Part shown: positions 18,526 to 28,715 of the stretch, piece by piece
Layout of the letters: each line of letters opens with the position of its first letter
Numbering within the stretch: the stretch's first letter is position 1
Assembly (NCBI GenBank): GCA_021845505.1
Contig: JAJZVU010000014.1
Location: 19,842-83,841 of the forward strand
From: Pseudomonadota bacterium
GTDB lineage: Bacteria; Pseudomonadota; Gammaproteobacteria; Burkholderiales; Burkholderiaceae_C
Reading direction: 5' to 3'
DNA length: 64,000 nt
The notes under the pieces: model-generated
What the model saw: only the letters and a program-made list of their open reading frames with translations
What the model was told of the DNA's origin: nothing
The model's database searches: none
Position numbers and translations under genes: made by a program

Positions 18526-19413
18526 ATGAAATCTCCCGGATCCCTGTTCCGTACCGCGCTGGCCGAGGAAAGCCCGCTGCAAGTCATCGGCGCGATCAAC
18601 GCCAACCATGCGCTGCTCGCGCAGCGCGCGGGTTACCGCGCGATCTACCTGTCGGGCGGCGGGGTCGCCGCCGGGTCGCTGGGCATGCCCGACCTGGGAA
18701 TCAACACCCTGGACGACGTGCTGACCGACGTGCGCCGCATCACCGACGTGTGCGATCTGCCGCTGCTGGTGGATATCGACACCGGATTCGGCCCCAGCGC
18801 CTTCAACATCGCGCGCACGGTCAAGAGCCTGATCAAGTTCGGCGCCGCGGCGTGCCACATCGAGGACCAGGTCGGCGCCAAGCGTTGCGGCCACCGCCCG
18901 GGCAAGGAGATCGTCCCGTCGCAGGAAATGGCCGACCGGGTGAAGGCCGCGACCGACGCCCGCACCGACCCCGCGTTCTTCGTCTTCGCCCGCACCGACG
19001 CCATCGCCGTCGAGGGCGTGGAGCCGGCGATCGAGCGCGCGCTGGCCTGCGTGGAGGCCGGCGCCGACGGCATCTTCGCCGAGGCGGTACCGGACCTCGC
19101 GACCTACCGGCGCTTCGTCGAGGAGCTGAAGGTGCCGGTGCTGGCCAACATCACCGAATTCGGCAAGACGCCGCTGTTCACGGTGGCCGAACTCCGCTCG
19201 GCCGGGGTCGGCGTGGTGCTCTACCCGCTGTCGGCCTTCCGCGCGATGAACAAGGCCGCGGAGGCGGTGTACGAGACCATCCGCCGCGAGGGCAGCCAGC
19301 GCAGCGTGCTGGCTACCATGCAGACTCGCGAAGAACTCTACGAACGCATCGGCTACCACCTGTACGAACAGCGGCTGGACCAGATGTTCGCCGCCCGCCA
19401 CGACACGCCCTAA
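18526..19413 (+). CDS. prpB: 2-methylisocitrate lyase
   Basis: This 295-residue enzyme of the isocitrate lyase/PEP mutase family cleaves 2-methylisocitrate to pyruvate and succinate, the last step of the 2-methylcitrate cycle. Visible motifs are [18 protein letters not shown], the metal-binding [27 protein letters not shown] with the catalytic Cys region KRCGH, and FARTDA. The ATG at 18526 starts the conserved N-terminus [12 protein letters not shown]; the longer frame runs through the promoter. It is the first gene of the sigma-54 driven prp operon. Confidence 0.95.
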   Translation: MKSPGSLFRTALAEESPLQVIGAINANHALLAQRAGYRAIYLSGGGVAAGSLGMPDLGINTLDDVLTDVRRITDVCDLPLLVDIDTGFGPSAFNIARTVKSLIKFGAAACHIEDQVGAKRCGHRPGKEIVPSQEMADRVKAATDARTDPAFFVFARTDAIAVEGVEPAIERALACVEAGADGIFAEAVPDLATYRRFVEELKVPVLANITEFGKTPLFTVAELRSAGVGVVLYPLSAFRAMNKAAEAVYETIRREGSQRSVLATMQTREELYERIGYHLYEQRLDQMFAARHDTP

Positions 19414-19432
19414 ATCGCAAGGAGCACACGCC

Positions 19433-20587
19433 ATGTCAGACACCGCCACCCCCGGGTTCAAGCCCAAGAAATCCGTCGCGCTGTCGGGAACGGTCGCCGG
19501 CAACACCGCGATCTGCACCGTCGGCCGCACCGGCAACGACCTGCACTACCGCGGCTACGACATCCTCGACCTGGCCGAGACCTGCGAGTTCGAGGAAATC
19601 GCCCATCTGCTGGTGCACGGCAAGCTGCCCAACGCGGCCGAGCTGGCCTCCTACAAGACCCGGCTGAAGGCCATGCGCGGGCTGCCGCAGCCGCTGCGCC
19701 AGGCGCTGGAGGCGCTGCCGGCGGCCAGCCATCCGATGGACGTGATGCGCACCGGCGTGTCGGTGCTGGGCTGCACGCTGCCCGAGAAGGACGACCACAA
19801 CCTGCCGGGGGCGCGCGACATCGCCGACCGCCTGATGGCCAGCCTGGGCTCGATGCTGCTGTACTGGTACCACTACAGCCACAACGGCCGGCGCATCGAG
19901 GTGGAGACCGACGACGACTCGATCGGCGGCCATTTCCTGCACCTGCTGCACGGCGCGCGCCCGTCGGAACTGTGGGTGCGCGCGATGCACACCTCGCTGA
20001 TCCTGTACGCCGAGCATGAATTCAACGCCTCGACCTTCACGTCGCGCGTGGTGGCCGGCACGGGCTCGGACATGTACTCGGCCATCACCGGGGGCATCGG
20101 CGCGCTGCGCGGACCCAAGCACGGCGGAGCCAACGAGGTGGCCTACGAGATCCAGAGCCGCTACGCGTCGCCCGACGAGGCCGAGGCCGACATCCGCCGA
20201 CGCGTCGAGGCCAAGGAGGTGGTGATCGGCTTCGGCCACCCCGTCTACACGGTCAGCGACCCGCGCAACAAGGTGATCAAGGGCGTCGCCAGGCGGCTGA
20301 GCGAGGACCAGCAGGACATGCGGCTGTACTCGATCGCCGAACGCCTGGAGAGCGTGATGTGGGACATCAAGAAGATGTTCCCCAACCTGGACTGGTTCTC
20401 CGCGGTCAGCTACCACCTGCTGGGAGTGCCCACGGCGATGTTCACCCCGCTGTTCGTCATCGCGCGCACCTCGGGCTGGGCCGCGCACGTCATCGAGCAG
20501 CGCCAGGATGGGAAAATCATCCGCCCGAGCGCAAACTACACCGGCCCCGAGGACCAAGCCTTCGTTCCGCTGTCGCGGCGCGCCTGA
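19433..20587 (+). CDS. prpC: 2-methylcitrate synthase
   Basis: This 384-residue citrate synthase-family protein condenses propionyl-CoA with oxaloacetate. Family signatures are [54 protein letters not shown] (catalytic His and Asp regions) and [13 protein letters not shown]. The C-terminus [16 protein letters not shown] is typical of PrpC. It starts 19 bases after prpB with an AAGGAG site. Its stop codon sits in the loop of a strong hairpin. Confidence 0.95.
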   Translation: MSDTATPGFKPKKSVALSGTVAGNTAICTVGRTGNDLHYRGYDILDLAETCEFEEIAHLLVHGKLPNAAELASYKTRLKAMRGLPQPLRQALEALPAASHPMDVMRTGVSVLGCTLPEKDDHNLPGARDIADRLMASLGSMLLYWYHYSHNGRRIEVETDDDSIGGHFLHLLHGARPSELWVRAMHTSLILYAEHEFNASTFTSRVVAGTGSDMYSAITGGIGALRGPKHGGANEVAYEIQSRYASPDEAEADIRRRVEAKEVVIGFGHPVYTVSDPRNKVIKGVARRLSEDQQDMRLYSIAERLESVMWDIKKMFPNLDWFSAVSYHLLGVPTAMFTPLFVIARTSGWAAHVIEQRQDGKIIRPSANYTGPEDQAFVPLSRRA

Positions 20588-20595
20588 AGGCGCGC
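20578..20595 (+). terminator. Hairpin whose loop is the prpC stop codon
   Basis: A 7-bp perfect GC stem, GCGCGCC and GGCGCGC, encloses TGAA; the TGA is the prpC stop at 20585-20587. It lies within an operon, so it may be an intercistronic RNA stabiliser or attenuator rather than a full terminator. The same CGCGCC-TGAA-GGCGCG design follows benE. Confidence 0.45.
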
Positions 20596-20635
20596 GCCAC
20601 CCCACCTCATCCTGTCCTGCTGACGAGAACCACCG

Positions 20636-22090
20636 ATGTCATCCCACTCCTCCAACAACCGCCCGGCGCCCGACAAGGTGCTGGTGGACATCGCCGACTA
20701 CGTGCTCGGCCACACCCAGTTCCACGGCCTGGCCTTCGAGACCGCGCGGCTGTGCCTGATCGACACCCTGGGCTGCGGCCTCGAGGCGCTGGAGTATCCG
20801 GCGTGCACCAAGCTGCTCGGCCCGGTGGTCCCGGGAACCGTGGTGCCGCACGGCGCCAAGGTGCCCGGAACCCCCTACCAGCTCGACCCGGTCAGCGCCG
20901 CGTTCAATATCGGCGCGATGATCCGCTGGCTGGATTTCAACGACACCTGGCTGGCGGCCGAGTGGGGGCACCCGTCGGACAACCTGGGAGGCATCCTGGC
21001 CGCGGCCGACTGGCTCAGCCGCACCGCGGTGGCCGCCGGCAAGCAGCCGCTGCTGATGCGCGACGTGCTCAACGGCATGATCCAGGCGCATGAGATCCAG
21101 GGCGTGATCGCGCTGGAGAATTCGTTCAACAAGGTCGGGCTCGACCACGTGCTGCTGGTCAAGCTGGCGACCACCGCGGTGGTCGGCCGCCTGCTCGGAC
21201 TCGACCGCGACGAGCTGATCAACGCGCTGTCGCTGGCCTTTGTCGACGGCCAGTCGCTGCGCACCTACCGCCACGCCCCCAACACCGGCAGCCGCAAGAG
21301 CTGGGCGGCGGGCGACGCCACCAGTCGCGGCGTGCGCCTGGCGCTGATCGCCCGCAGCGGGGAAATGGGCTACCCATCGGTGCTCACCGCCCCGACCTGG
21401 GGCTTCTACGACGTCAGCTTCCAGGGCAAGGAGTTCCGCTTCCAGCGCGGCTACGGCTCCTACGTGATGGAAAACGTGCTGTTCAAGATCAGCTTCCCGG
21501 CGGAGTTCCATTCGCAGACCGCGGTCGAGGCGGCGATGCAGCTGCATGCCCAGCTGGCCGCGGCCGGAAAGAGCGCAGCCGACATCCGGCGCATCACCAT
21601 CCGCACCCACGAGGCGTGCATACGCATCATCGACAAGAAGGGGCCGCTGCACAACCCGGCCGACCGCGACCACTGCATCCAGTACATGGTCGCGGTGCCG
21701 CTGCTGTACGGGCGCCTGACCGCCGGCGACTACGAGGACTCGATCGCTTCCGACCCGCGCATCGACGCCTTGCGCGAGCGCATCCAGTGCGTGGAGGACG
21801 CGCAGTTCACCGCCGACTACCACGACCCCGAGAAGCGCTCGATCGCCAATGCGCTGACCGTCGAGCTGAACGACGGCAGCGTGCTGCCCGAGGTCGTCGT
21901 CGAATACCCCATCGGCCACAAGCGCCGGCGCGCCGACGGCATCCCGCTGCTGGAGGCCAAGTTCCGCACCAACCTGGCGCGCCGCTTCGCGGCCCGCCAG
22001 CAGCAGGCCATCCTGCACGCGTCGCTCGACAGCGCGCACCTGGCGCAGATGCCGGTGCACGAGTACGTCGACCTGTACTGCCCGCAATGA
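20636..22090 (+). CDS. prpD: 2-methylcitrate dehydratase, MmgE/PrpD family
   Basis: This 484-residue MmgE/PrpD protein dehydrates 2-methylcitrate to 2-methyl-cis-aconitate. Conserved stretches include [70 protein letters not shown] and [20 protein letters not shown]. It is a true PrpD; the AcnD/PrpF alternative found in many betaproteobacteria is not seen here. The dehydration product needs aconitase for rehydration, presumably encoded elsewhere. It is the last gene of the operon, 48 bases after prpC, and is followed by a strong hairpin. Confidence 0.94.
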   Translation: MSSHSSNNRPAPDKVLVDIADYVLGHTQFHGLAFETARLCLIDTLGCGLEALEYPACTKLLGPVVPGTVVPHGAKVPGTPYQLDPVSAAFNIGAMIRWLDFNDTWLAAEWGHPSDNLGGILAAADWLSRTAVAAGKQPLLMRDVLNGMIQAHEIQGVIALENSFNKVGLDHVLLVKLATTAVVGRLLGLDRDELINALSLAFVDGQSLRTYRHAPNTGSRKSWAAGDATSRGVRLALIARSGEMGYPSVLTAPTWGFYDVSFQGKEFRFQRGYGSYVMENVLFKISFPAEFHSQTAVEAAMQLHAQLAAAGKSAADIRRITIRTHEACIRIIDKKGPLHNPADRDHCIQYMVAVPLLYGRLTAGDYEDSIASDPRIDALRERIQCVEDAQFTADYHDPEKRSIANALTVELNDGSVLPEVVVEYPIGHKRRRADGIPLLEAKFRTNLARRFAARQQQAILHASLDSAHLAQMPVHEYVDLYCPQ

Positions 22091-22097
22091 CCCCGCT

Positions 22098-22126
22098 GCC
22101 CGGCGTCGCGCAACGCGATGCCGGGC
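22098..22126 (+). terminator. Strong hairpin after prpD
   Basis: Thirteen bases at 22098-22110 pair with 22114-22126 around a CAA loop, with a single G-T wobble. It begins eight bases after the prpD stop, between convergent genes (prpD and the VOC gene). There is no T-tract, but the position and stem strength support a terminator. Confidence 0.65.
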
Positions 22127-22153
22127 CGGCGCGGAGCGGCCGTCGACTCCGCG

Positions 22154-22576
22154 TCAGCTGGCGAACAGCTTGTCCAGGTCGGCGAAACCCTTGATCTCCA
22201 GCGCGTTGCCCGACGGGTCGAGGAAGAACATCGTCGCCTGCTCGCCGACCTGGCCGGCGAAGCGGATCTGAGGCTCCATCTGGAAGCGCAGGCCGCCGGC
22301 GCGCAGCCGCTCGGCGAGTTCGCGCCATTGCGGCATCGGCAACACGATGCCGAAGTGGGGAATCGGCACCTGGTGGTCGTCGACCACGCTGTCGCCCGCC
22401 TGCGCCCGCGCCTGGGGCACCAGATGGGCGACGATCTGGTGACCGAAGAAGTCGAAGTCCACCCAGTGGTCCGTGCTGCGCCCTTCGCGGCAGCCGAGCA
22501 GGCCGCGGTAGAAGTCGCGCGCCTGCTGCAGGTCGTGGACCGGGAAGGCCAGGTGGAAAGCGGGCAAGGAGGTCAT
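22154..22576 (-). CDS. VOC-superfamily (glyoxalase/dioxygenase-like) protein
   Basis: This 140-residue single-domain vicinal-oxygen-chelate protein starts LPAFHLAFPVHDLQQARDFYRGLLG and ends FFLDPSGNALEIKGF. The candidate metal ligands are His8 in FHLAF, a central His in PHFGIVLP and the Glu in LEIKGF. The ATG at 22576 has GAGG-like bases before the conserved domain; a very long open frame upstream is antisense to the efflux genes. VOC proteins include lyases, dioxygenases and resistance proteins, and the substrate cannot be inferred. It is divergent from the efflux operon. Confidence 0.8.
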   Translation of the reverse strand: MTSLPAFHLAFPVHDLQQARDFYRGLLGCREGRSTDHWVDFDFFGHQIVAHLVPQARAQAGDSVVDDHQVPIPHFGIVLPMPQWRELAERLRAGGLRFQMEPQIRFAGQVGEQATMFFLDPSGNALEIKGFADLDKLFAS

Positions 22577-22760
22577 GGTCGATCGCGGTGCGGCCGCGCC
22601 GGCTCCCGGCGCGCATGCCCCGATGGTAGCCGGACCGTGCCGCCGCGCCGGCGCGGCGCAAGCCCCGCGCCGCGCCACCGCCGGTTGACCGGGTGCAAGG
22701 TTTCCGATCGTATTTCTCGCTACGGTGCATGACATCGAGACCGCGCCAGAGGACACCGCG

Positions 22761-23861
22761 ATGCCACCCGCCTTCCTGCGACCACGCGCCGCGGTCGCAG
22801 TCCTGTTCCCGGCGCTGGCGCTGGGCCTGCTGCTGGCCTCGGGCAGGCCCGCCGGCGCGGCCACGCCCGCCGGCAAGGACCTGCTGCTCATCGACGCAGC
22901 CCAGCAGGTGGCGCTGGGGGTTCGCCTGGCCACGGTGCGGCCGGCCACCGCGGCGGCGCTGGAACTTCCGGCCCGGGTGGTCGCTCCGGCCAGCGCGCAA
23001 GCCCTGGTCGCGGCCCCCGCGCCCGGCGTGATCACCGCGGTCGCGGTGGCCGGCGGCGAGGCGGTCCACCGCGGCCAGCTGCTGGCGACCCTGCACAGCA
23101 GCGAAGTCGCGCAACTGCAGCGCGAGCGTGAGCAGGCCCGCCTGCAATGGCAACTCGATCGCCAGCAGGCGCAGCGCGACTCCCGGCTGTACGCCGAAGG
23201 CATCATCGCCGCGTCGCGCCAGCAGGCCTCGGCGGCGCGCGAGCGCCAGGCGCGCGCACTGCTGGGCGAGCGCGAACTGGCGCTGCGCCTGGCGGGCGCG
23301 ACCACCGGCGTCGACGGCCGCGTGCGCCTGCTGGCGCCCATCGACGGCGTGGTCGCCCAGGTGCAGGCGCTGCCCGGCCAGCGCGTCGACGTGGCCGCGC
23401 CGCTGTTCCACCTGCTGGCGCCCGGCGCGCTGCTGCTCGAACTCGACGCCACCGCGGCGCAGGCGCAGGCGCTGCGCCCCGGCGCCGCGGTCGAAGTGGC
23501 GCAGGCGGGGGCGCGCGGGGTGCTGCTGAGCGTGGCGCCCAGCCTGTCGCCGACCCAGTCGGTGGTGCTGCGCGCTCGCCTGAGCCGAGCCGGCGCGCTG
23601 CACGCGGGGGCGCTGGTGCAGGCGCGCGTGCATCTGCCGCCCCGCCCGGGCCTGCACGTCGTGCCGCCCGCGGCGCTGACCCGCATCGCCGGACGCGAGT
23701 CGGTGCTGGTGGCCGTGCCGACAGGGTTTCGCATCGTGCCGGTGGCCGTGCAGGCGCGCCTTGCCGACAGCGTGGTCGTCTCGGGGCCGCTGCGCGACGG
23801 CGAGCAGGTGGCCGCCAGCGGCGTGATCGCCCTCAAGGCGGCCGCCGAAGGCAGGCCGTGA
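22761..23861 (+). CDS. Efflux RND periplasmic adaptor (CusB/CzcB-like)
   Basis: This 366-residue membrane fusion protein has an N-terminal signal or anchor segment (FLRPRAAVAVLFPALALGLL), a biotinyl-lipoyl-like domain (GVITAVAVAGGEAVHRGQLLATL), a coiled-coil hairpin rich in Gln, Arg and Glu (about 115-175) and a beta-barrel. It would link the inner-membrane pump to the outer-membrane channel. The ATG at 22761 follows GAGGA; an upstream ATG at 22725 is less likely. The stop overlaps the start of the pump gene (GTGATG). Confidence 0.87.
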   Translation: MPPAFLRPRAAVAVLFPALALGLLLASGRPAGAATPAGKDLLLIDAAQQVALGVRLATVRPATAAALELPARVVAPASAQALVAAPAPGVITAVAVAGGEAVHRGQLLATLHSSEVAQLQREREQARLQWQLDRQQAQRDSRLYAEGIIAASRQQASAARERQARALLGERELALRLAGATTGVDGRVRLLAPIDGVVAQVQALPGQRVDVAAPLFHLLAPGALLLELDATAAQAQALRPGAAVEVAQAGARGVLLSVAPSLSPTQSVVLRARLSRAGALHAGALVQARVHLPPRPGLHVVPPAALTRIAGRESVLVAVPTGFRIVPVAVQARLADSVVVSGPLRDGEQVAASGVIALKAAAEGRP

Positions 23862-26800
23862 TGCTGCAGGCGCTGACCCACGCCGCGCTGCGCCAGCGCC
23901 TGGTCACGCTGGGCGCCACGCTGGCGCTGGCGGTGGCCGGAGCGTTCGCCTGGCGCTCGCTGCCGATCGACGCCTTCCCCGACGTGTCCTCGCCGCAGGT
24001 CAAGGTGATCATGAAGGCGCCGGGGATGACCCCCGAGGAGGTCGAGACCCGCATCGCCCTGCCGATCGAGCAGGAGATGCTGGGCATCGCGCGCAAGCGC
24101 ATCGTGCGCTCCATCTCCAAGTACGGCATCGCCGACATCACCGTCGACTTCGACGAGGGGACCGACGTCTACTGGGCGCGCCAGCAGGTGGCCGAGGCGC
24201 TGGCCAACGCCCGCGCCGACCTGCCGCCGTCGGCGCAGGGAGGGCTGGCGCCGATCACCACCCCGCTGTCCGACCTGTACATGTTCACCGTCGAGGGCCC
24301 GGCCAGCCTGCAGAGCAAGCGCACGGTGCTGCAGTGGCAGATCCGGCCGGCGCTGCGCACCGTGCCCGGAGTCGCCGACGTCAACATGCTGGGCGGCGAC
24401 TCGCGGGTGTTCGAGGTGCTTGCCGATCCGCTGCGCATGGCCGCCCATCACGTCGGCCTGCAGCAACTGCGGCGAGCCCTTTCCGACAACAACAGCAACG
24501 ACGGCGCCGGGCGGCTGGACGAGGGCGAGGAAACGCGCATCGTGCGGGTGCAGGGGGCCTTCGCCGATGCGGCCGACATCCGCTCCACGGTGGTCGCGGA
24601 ATCCGCCGGACGGGTGGTGCGAGTCGGCGACATCGCCCAGGTGCGCACCGCCAGCAGCACCCGCTACGGCATGGTCACCGAGGACGGCCGCGGCGAGGCG
24701 GTCGAGGGCATCGTGCTGGGCCTGCGCGGCGCCAACGCCTCGCAGGTCATCGCCGGGGTGCGCCAGCGCATGGCCGAGATCACGCCCCAGTTGCCGCCCG
24801 GAATGACCCTGCGGGTGTTCTACGACCGCAGCCAACTGGTGCAGCGCGCCGTGACGACGGTGGTGCGCGCGCTGCTGGAGGCCGTCGCGCTGGTGGTCGT
24901 GATGCTGCTGGTGTTCCTCGGCAACTGGCGCGCCGCGCTGGTCGTCGCGCTGACCCTGCCGCTGTCGGCACTGGCCACCTTCGTGCTGATGCGCGCGGCC
25001 GGGCTGTCGGCCAACCTGATGAGCCTCGGCGGACTGGCGATCGCGCTGGGCATGCTGGTCGACGCCGCGGTGGTGGTGGTGGAGAACCTGGTCAACCACA
25101 TGAGCCACGACCCGGCGCACGCCCGTTCCGGCGGCCCCGGCGCGGCCACCACCGACCTGCTGGCGCGGGTGCTGCGCGGCGTCGCCGAGGTCGCCACCCC
25201 GGTGCTGGCCGGCGTGGCGATCATCGGCATGGTGTTCCTGCCGCTGCTGTCGCTGCAGGGGCTGGAGGGCAAGCTGTTCCGGCCGGTGGCGCTGACCATC
25301 GTGTTCGCGCTCGCCGCCTCGCTGCTGCTGGCGCTGACCAGCGTGCCGGTGCTGGCTTCGATGCTGCTGCGCGGGGTCGCCCACACCGACCCCTGGCTGG
25401 TGCGCAAGCTGTCCGCGCTGTACGCCAAGGCGCTCGACTGGAGCTTCGCCCATGCCCGGCTGGTGGTCGTCGCGGCGCTGGCCTCGCTGCTCGCCGCCGG
25501 GCTGGCCTACACCCGGGTCGGCAAGACCTTCATGCCCAGTCTGGACGAGGGGGACATCATCCTGCAGTTGCAAAAACCCCCGTCGATCGGCCTCGGCGCC
25601 ACCGCTGCGCTCGATCTGCGGATCCAGCGCGCGCTGCTGCGCCAGGTACCCGAGATCCGCGCCATCGTCGCGCGCAGCGGTTCCGACGACCTCGGGCTCG
25701 ACCCGATGGGCCTGAACGAAACCGATACCTTCCTGGTGCTCAAGCCGGCCTCGCAATGGCGCGGCAGCAAGGCGCAGGTGCTCGACGCGATCCGCTCGGT
25801 GATGCGCGGCTTCCCGGGCATCGACTACACCTTCACCCAGCCGATCGAAATGCGGGTGTCGGAAATGCTGACCGGCTCGCGCGGCGACGTGGTGGTCAAG
25901 ATCTTCGGCCCCGACCTGCAGCGCCTGGGCGAACTCGCGCAGCAGGTGGCCGGGGTGCTGCGGCGGCTTCGCGGAGCCCAGGACGTGCTCGCGGCGCGCA
26001 CCGAGGGTGTGCAGTACCTGAGCGTCAAGGTCGACCGCCTGGCGGCCGGGCGAGCCGGATTCGACGTGCAGGGCCTGCAGCGGGACTTGCGCGCGCTGGT
26101 CGAAGGCGAACAGCTGGGCGTGGTGCTGCAGGGCGTGCGACGCATCCCGTTGCTGCTGCGCGGCGACGCCGAACTGCGCGACAACCCGCAGGCCTTCGGC
26201 GACCTGCGGCTGACCGCGCCGGACGGCCGCAACTGGCCGCTCGCCTACCTGGCGCGGTTGCGCTCCACCGAGGGGCCGGTGCTCGTGACCCACGAAGACG
26301 GCGGCCGCTTCGCCGCGGTCCAGGCCCATGTCAGCGGCCGCGACCTGGTCGGCTTTGTCGACGAGGCGCAGCGCGCGGTCCGCAGCCAGGTCCGGCTGCC
26401 GGAGGGCTTCCACCTGCAATGGGGCGGGCAGTTCGAGAATCAGCAGCGCGCCGCCGCGCGCCTGGCGCTGGTCGTTCCGCTCGCGCTGGCGCTGATCTTC
26501 GTGCTGCTGATGGCGACCTTCGGCTCGCTGCGCCAGTCGGTGCTGGTGTTCGCCAACATTCCCTTCGCGCTGGTCGGCGGGGTGCTGGCGCTGTGGGCCA
26601 GCGGGGAGTACCTGTCGGTGCCGGCGTCGGTGGGATTCATCGCGCTGCTCGGGATCGCCGTGCTCAACGGGGTCGTGCTGGTGAGCCATTTCAACGAGCT
26701 GCTGCAACGCGGCCTGCCCTTGCGGCAAGCGGTGCGCGAGGGCGCGATGCGCCGCCTGCGCCCGGTGCTGATGACCGCCGGAATCACCGCGCTCGGACTG

Positions 26801-26986
26801 CTGCCTCTGCTGTCGGCCAGCGGGCCCGGATCGGAAATCCAGAAGCCCCTGGCGATCGTGGTGGTCGGCGGCCTGGTCAGCTCGACCATCCTGACCCTGG
26901 TGCTGCTGCCGCTGCTGTTCGCCCGCTGGGGCCTGCCGGCGAGCCCGCCGCAGCAGCAGCAGCAGCAGCCGGAGTCACGTCGATGA
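23861..26986 (+). CDS. Heavy-metal efflux RND transporter (CusA/CzcA-like)
   Basis: This 1041-residue inner-membrane proton-driven pump has twelve predicted membrane segments and two large periplasmic loops. It begins with the usual PIDAFPDVSSPQVKV and EEVETRIALPIEQEM motifs of heavy-metal RND proteins. The TM4 proton-relay segment reads AIALGMLVDAAVVVVEN, with Asp401 and Glu408. The extra Asp of CzcA (DFG) is Ala395, as in CusA-type (HME4) pumps, but the periplasmic TQPIEMRVSEMLTGSRGD is more CzcA-like, so the metal is unresolved. The C-terminus carries a run of six Gln encoded by (CAG)6 at 26951-26968. The stop overlaps the next gene. Confidence 0.88.
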   Translation: MLQALTHAALRQRLVTLGATLALAVAGAFAWRSLPIDAFPDVSSPQVKVIMKAPGMTPEEVETRIALPIEQEMLGIARKRIVRSISKYGIADITVDFDEGTDVYWARQQVAEALANARADLPPSAQGGLAPITTPLSDLYMFTVEGPASLQSKRTVLQWQIRPALRTVPGVADVNMLGGDSRVFEVLADPLRMAAHHVGLQQLRRALSDNNSNDGAGRLDEGEETRIVRVQGAFADAADIRSTVVAESAGRVVRVGDIAQVRTASSTRYGMVTEDGRGEAVEGIVLGLRGANASQVIAGVRQRMAEITPQLPPGMTLRVFYDRSQLVQRAVTTVVRALLEAVALVVVMLLVFLGNWRAALVVALTLPLSALATFVLMRAAGLSANLMSLGGLAIALGMLVDAAVVVVENLVNHMSHDPAHARSGGPGAATTDLLARVLRGVAEVATPVLAGVAIIGMVFLPLLSLQGLEGKLFRPVALTIVFALAASLLLALTSVPVLASMLLRGVAHTDPWLVRKLSALYAKALDWSFAHARLVVVAALASLLAAGLAYTRVGKTFMPSLDEGDIILQLQKPPSIGLGATAALDLRIQRALLRQVPEIRAIVARSGSDDLGLDPMGLNETDTFLVLKPASQWRGSKAQVLDAIRSVMRGFPGIDYTFTQPIEMRVSEMLTGSRGDVVVKIFGPDLQRLGELAQQVAGVLRRLRGAQDVLAARTEGVQYLSVKVDRLAAGRAGFDVQGLQRDLRALVEGEQLGVVLQGVRRIPLLLRGDAELRDNPQAFGDLRLTAPDGRNWPLAYLARLRSTEGPVLVTHEDGGRFAAVQAHVSGRDLVGFVDEAQRAVRSQVRLPEGFHLQWGGQFENQQRAAARLALVVPLALALIFVLLMATFGSLRQSVLVFANIPFALVGGVLALWASGEYLSVPASVGFIALLGIAVLNGVVLVSHFNELLQRGLPLRQAVREGAMRRLRPVLMTAGITALGLLPLLSASGPGSEIQKPLAIVVVGGLVSSTILTLVLLPLLFARWGLPASPPQQQQQQPESRR

Positions 26987-28320
26987 AGCGGCACGTCGTC
27001 GCACTGCTCGCCGCGCTGCTCGCGCTGGCGCTGCGCGCCCCCGGGGTCGCCGCGGAGCCGGCGCGGGCGGCCTCGGCACCGCAAGCGCCCCCGCTGCGCG
27101 AACTGGCCGGGCCGACCCTGCCCCGCAGCGCGCTGCTGCAATCGCTGCTCAGCCAGGCGCCGTCGCTGGCCCGCGCGCGGGCACTGGAGCAAGCCGCGGG
27201 TGCGCAGGGCGACGCGCTGCGCGCGGGCAGCCAGGAATTCACCGCCCAGGCGCAGTGGCAGCAGCGGCGCATCGACCAAGCTCCCGACGCCGGCGATTAC
27301 TCCGAATGGCAGCTGCTGCTCAGCCGGCCGCTGCGGCTGCCGGCGCAGGCGCGCGCCGACTCGGCGCTGGCAGGCGCGCTGGAGCAAAGCTCCCGCAGCG
27401 CGCTGGCCTCGGCCCGCTCCGAGCTCCTCGCCGAACTGCTGCGCGACTGGCTGGCCGCCCAGCTCGGGCGCGCCGACGCCCAGCTGGCCGCAGCCGAGTC
27501 CCAGGCGCTGGACCGCGAAACCGCCAGTGTGATCCGGCGCGAGCGCCTGGGCGACGCCAGCCGGCTGGAGCTCGAGCAGCTGCGCGCCGAACAGGCCCGA
27601 GCGGCGGCGGCGCTGCTGCTGGCCCGCGGCCGCGCCGACAGCCAGCGCGCGGCGCTGCTGGCGCGCTGGCCGGTGCTGGCGGCCGACCCGGATCTGCGCG
27701 GCCAGCATGGCAGCGGCCACCTGCTGCGACTGCCCGCGCTGGACCCGGCCGGGCTGCGCCGCCAGGTGCTGCGCAACAGCCGACGGCTGGCCCAGGCACG
27801 CAGCGATCTGCTGGAGGCGCAGGCGCGTGCCGCGCAGGCGCAGGCCGCGCGCACCCCGCAACCCAGCGTCGGCGCCTACCTCGGCTCGGATCGCGGCGGG
27901 CGCGAGCGCATCGTCGGCCTGCAGTTGCAACTGCCATTCGCCGGCCCGGCGCGGCGCGCCCACGAGCAAGCCGCGCTGGCCGAGCTGCAGGCCGCGCAGT
28001 GGCGGCTCGACGACCTGCGCTCGCAGGTTCTGCAACAGGCCGACGGCCTGTACCTTCAGGCGCGTGCCGAAGGCGACGCGGCCCGGGCCTTGGGCCAGGC
28101 GGCGCTGCGGCAACGCCAGGCCCAGGCGCGCATGCTGCGCGCCTGGCAGCTCGGCGAAGTCGGAGTGGCGCAGTGGCTGCTGGCACGCCGCAACGCGGTG
28201 GAAGTCGAGCGCCAGGCGCTGCAGGCGCGCTTCGACGCCGCGCGCAGCGCCGCGCTGCTGCGGCTGCAAGCCGGGCTGCTCGACATCCCCGGCGCAGGCG
28301 CGTCGGCGCCGGCGCGCTGA
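26983..28320 (+). CDS. TolC-family outer-membrane efflux protein
   Basis: This 445-residue protein has an N-terminal signal peptide (MKRHVVALLAALLALALRAPGVAAEP) and long Ala/Gln/Arg-rich helices typical of the TolC/CusC/CzcC alpha-barrel, in two repeated halves (about 60-225 and 250-435). It forms the outer-membrane exit duct for the RND pump. It starts with an ATGA overlap with the pump gene, which shows tight co-translation. No lipobox cysteine is seen. Confidence 0.85.
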   Translation: MKRHVVALLAALLALALRAPGVAAEPARAASAPQAPPLRELAGPTLPRSALLQSLLSQAPSLARARALEQAAGAQGDALRAGSQEFTAQAQWQQRRIDQAPDAGDYSEWQLLLSRPLRLPAQARADSALAGALEQSSRSALASARSELLAELLRDWLAAQLGRADAQLAAAESQALDRETASVIRRERLGDASRLELEQLRAEQARAAAALLLARGRADSQRAALLARWPVLAADPDLRGQHGSGHLLRLPALDPAGLRRQVLRNSRRLAQARSDLLEAQARAAQAQAARTPQPSVGAYLGSDRGGRERIVGLQLQLPFAGPARRAHEQAALAELQAAQWRLDDLRSQVLQQADGLYLQARAEGDAARALGQAALRQRQAQARMLRAWQLGEVGVAQWLLARRNAVEVERQALQARFDAARSAALLRLQAGLLDIPGAGASAPAR

Positions 28321-28339
28321 GCGCGCACGGCTCGCCGCT

Positions 28340-28690
28340 TCAGTGCACCTGCGCCCGCGCCTGCAGGCACTCGGCCTGCACCTGCAGCGCGCGCGCCTGG
28401 GCGCTGACGGCCCGGCTGTCCGGCGAGGTGTAGATCCCCCGCGCGAGCTGCTCGACGATGCGCGTCTGGCGCGGATGCTCGGGGCCGAGCAGGTTCAGTC
28501 CATCCTGGCGCGCCTGCTGGAAACTGCGCCCGGCCAGGTAGTCGGCCTGCAGCGTGCGGGCGATCAACCCGAAGCGCAGGCAGTCGGCGCCGCCCGCGGC
28601 CCGGGCCGCCGCGGGCCACAGCCAGGCCGTGGCCAGCGCGGCCACGCGCAGGCGGAGCAACAAGGCACGGGAACACGACATGCGGCGCAT
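28340..28690 (-). CDS. Hypothetical exported protein
   Basis: This 116-residue product begins MRRMSCSRALLLRLRVAALATAWLWPAAARA, a clear Sec signal peptide with an AxA cleavage site. A helical mature part (FQQARQDGLNLLGPEHPRQTRIVEQLARGIY) of about 85 residues follows and contains two Cys that could form a disulfide. I do not recognise the family. It is 25 bases downstream of the feruloyl-CoA synthetase-like gene on the same strand and convergent with the efflux operon. Starts at 28690 and 28681 are both possible. Confidence 0.55.
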   Translation of the reverse strand: MRRMSCSRALLLRLRVAALATAWLWPAAARAAGGADCLRFGLIARTLQADYLAGRSFQQARQDGLNLLGPEHPRQTRIVEQLARGIYTSPDSRAVSAQARALQVQAECLQARAQVH

Positions 28691-28715
28691 TGTCGCATCG
28701 GCGGCCCGGCGGCGG

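Noticed and set aside
22154..26728. Open frame of 1524 codons on the minus strand
   Set aside because: Only its last 140 codons (the VOC protein) are real; the rest is antisense to the RND operon and compositionally anomalous.
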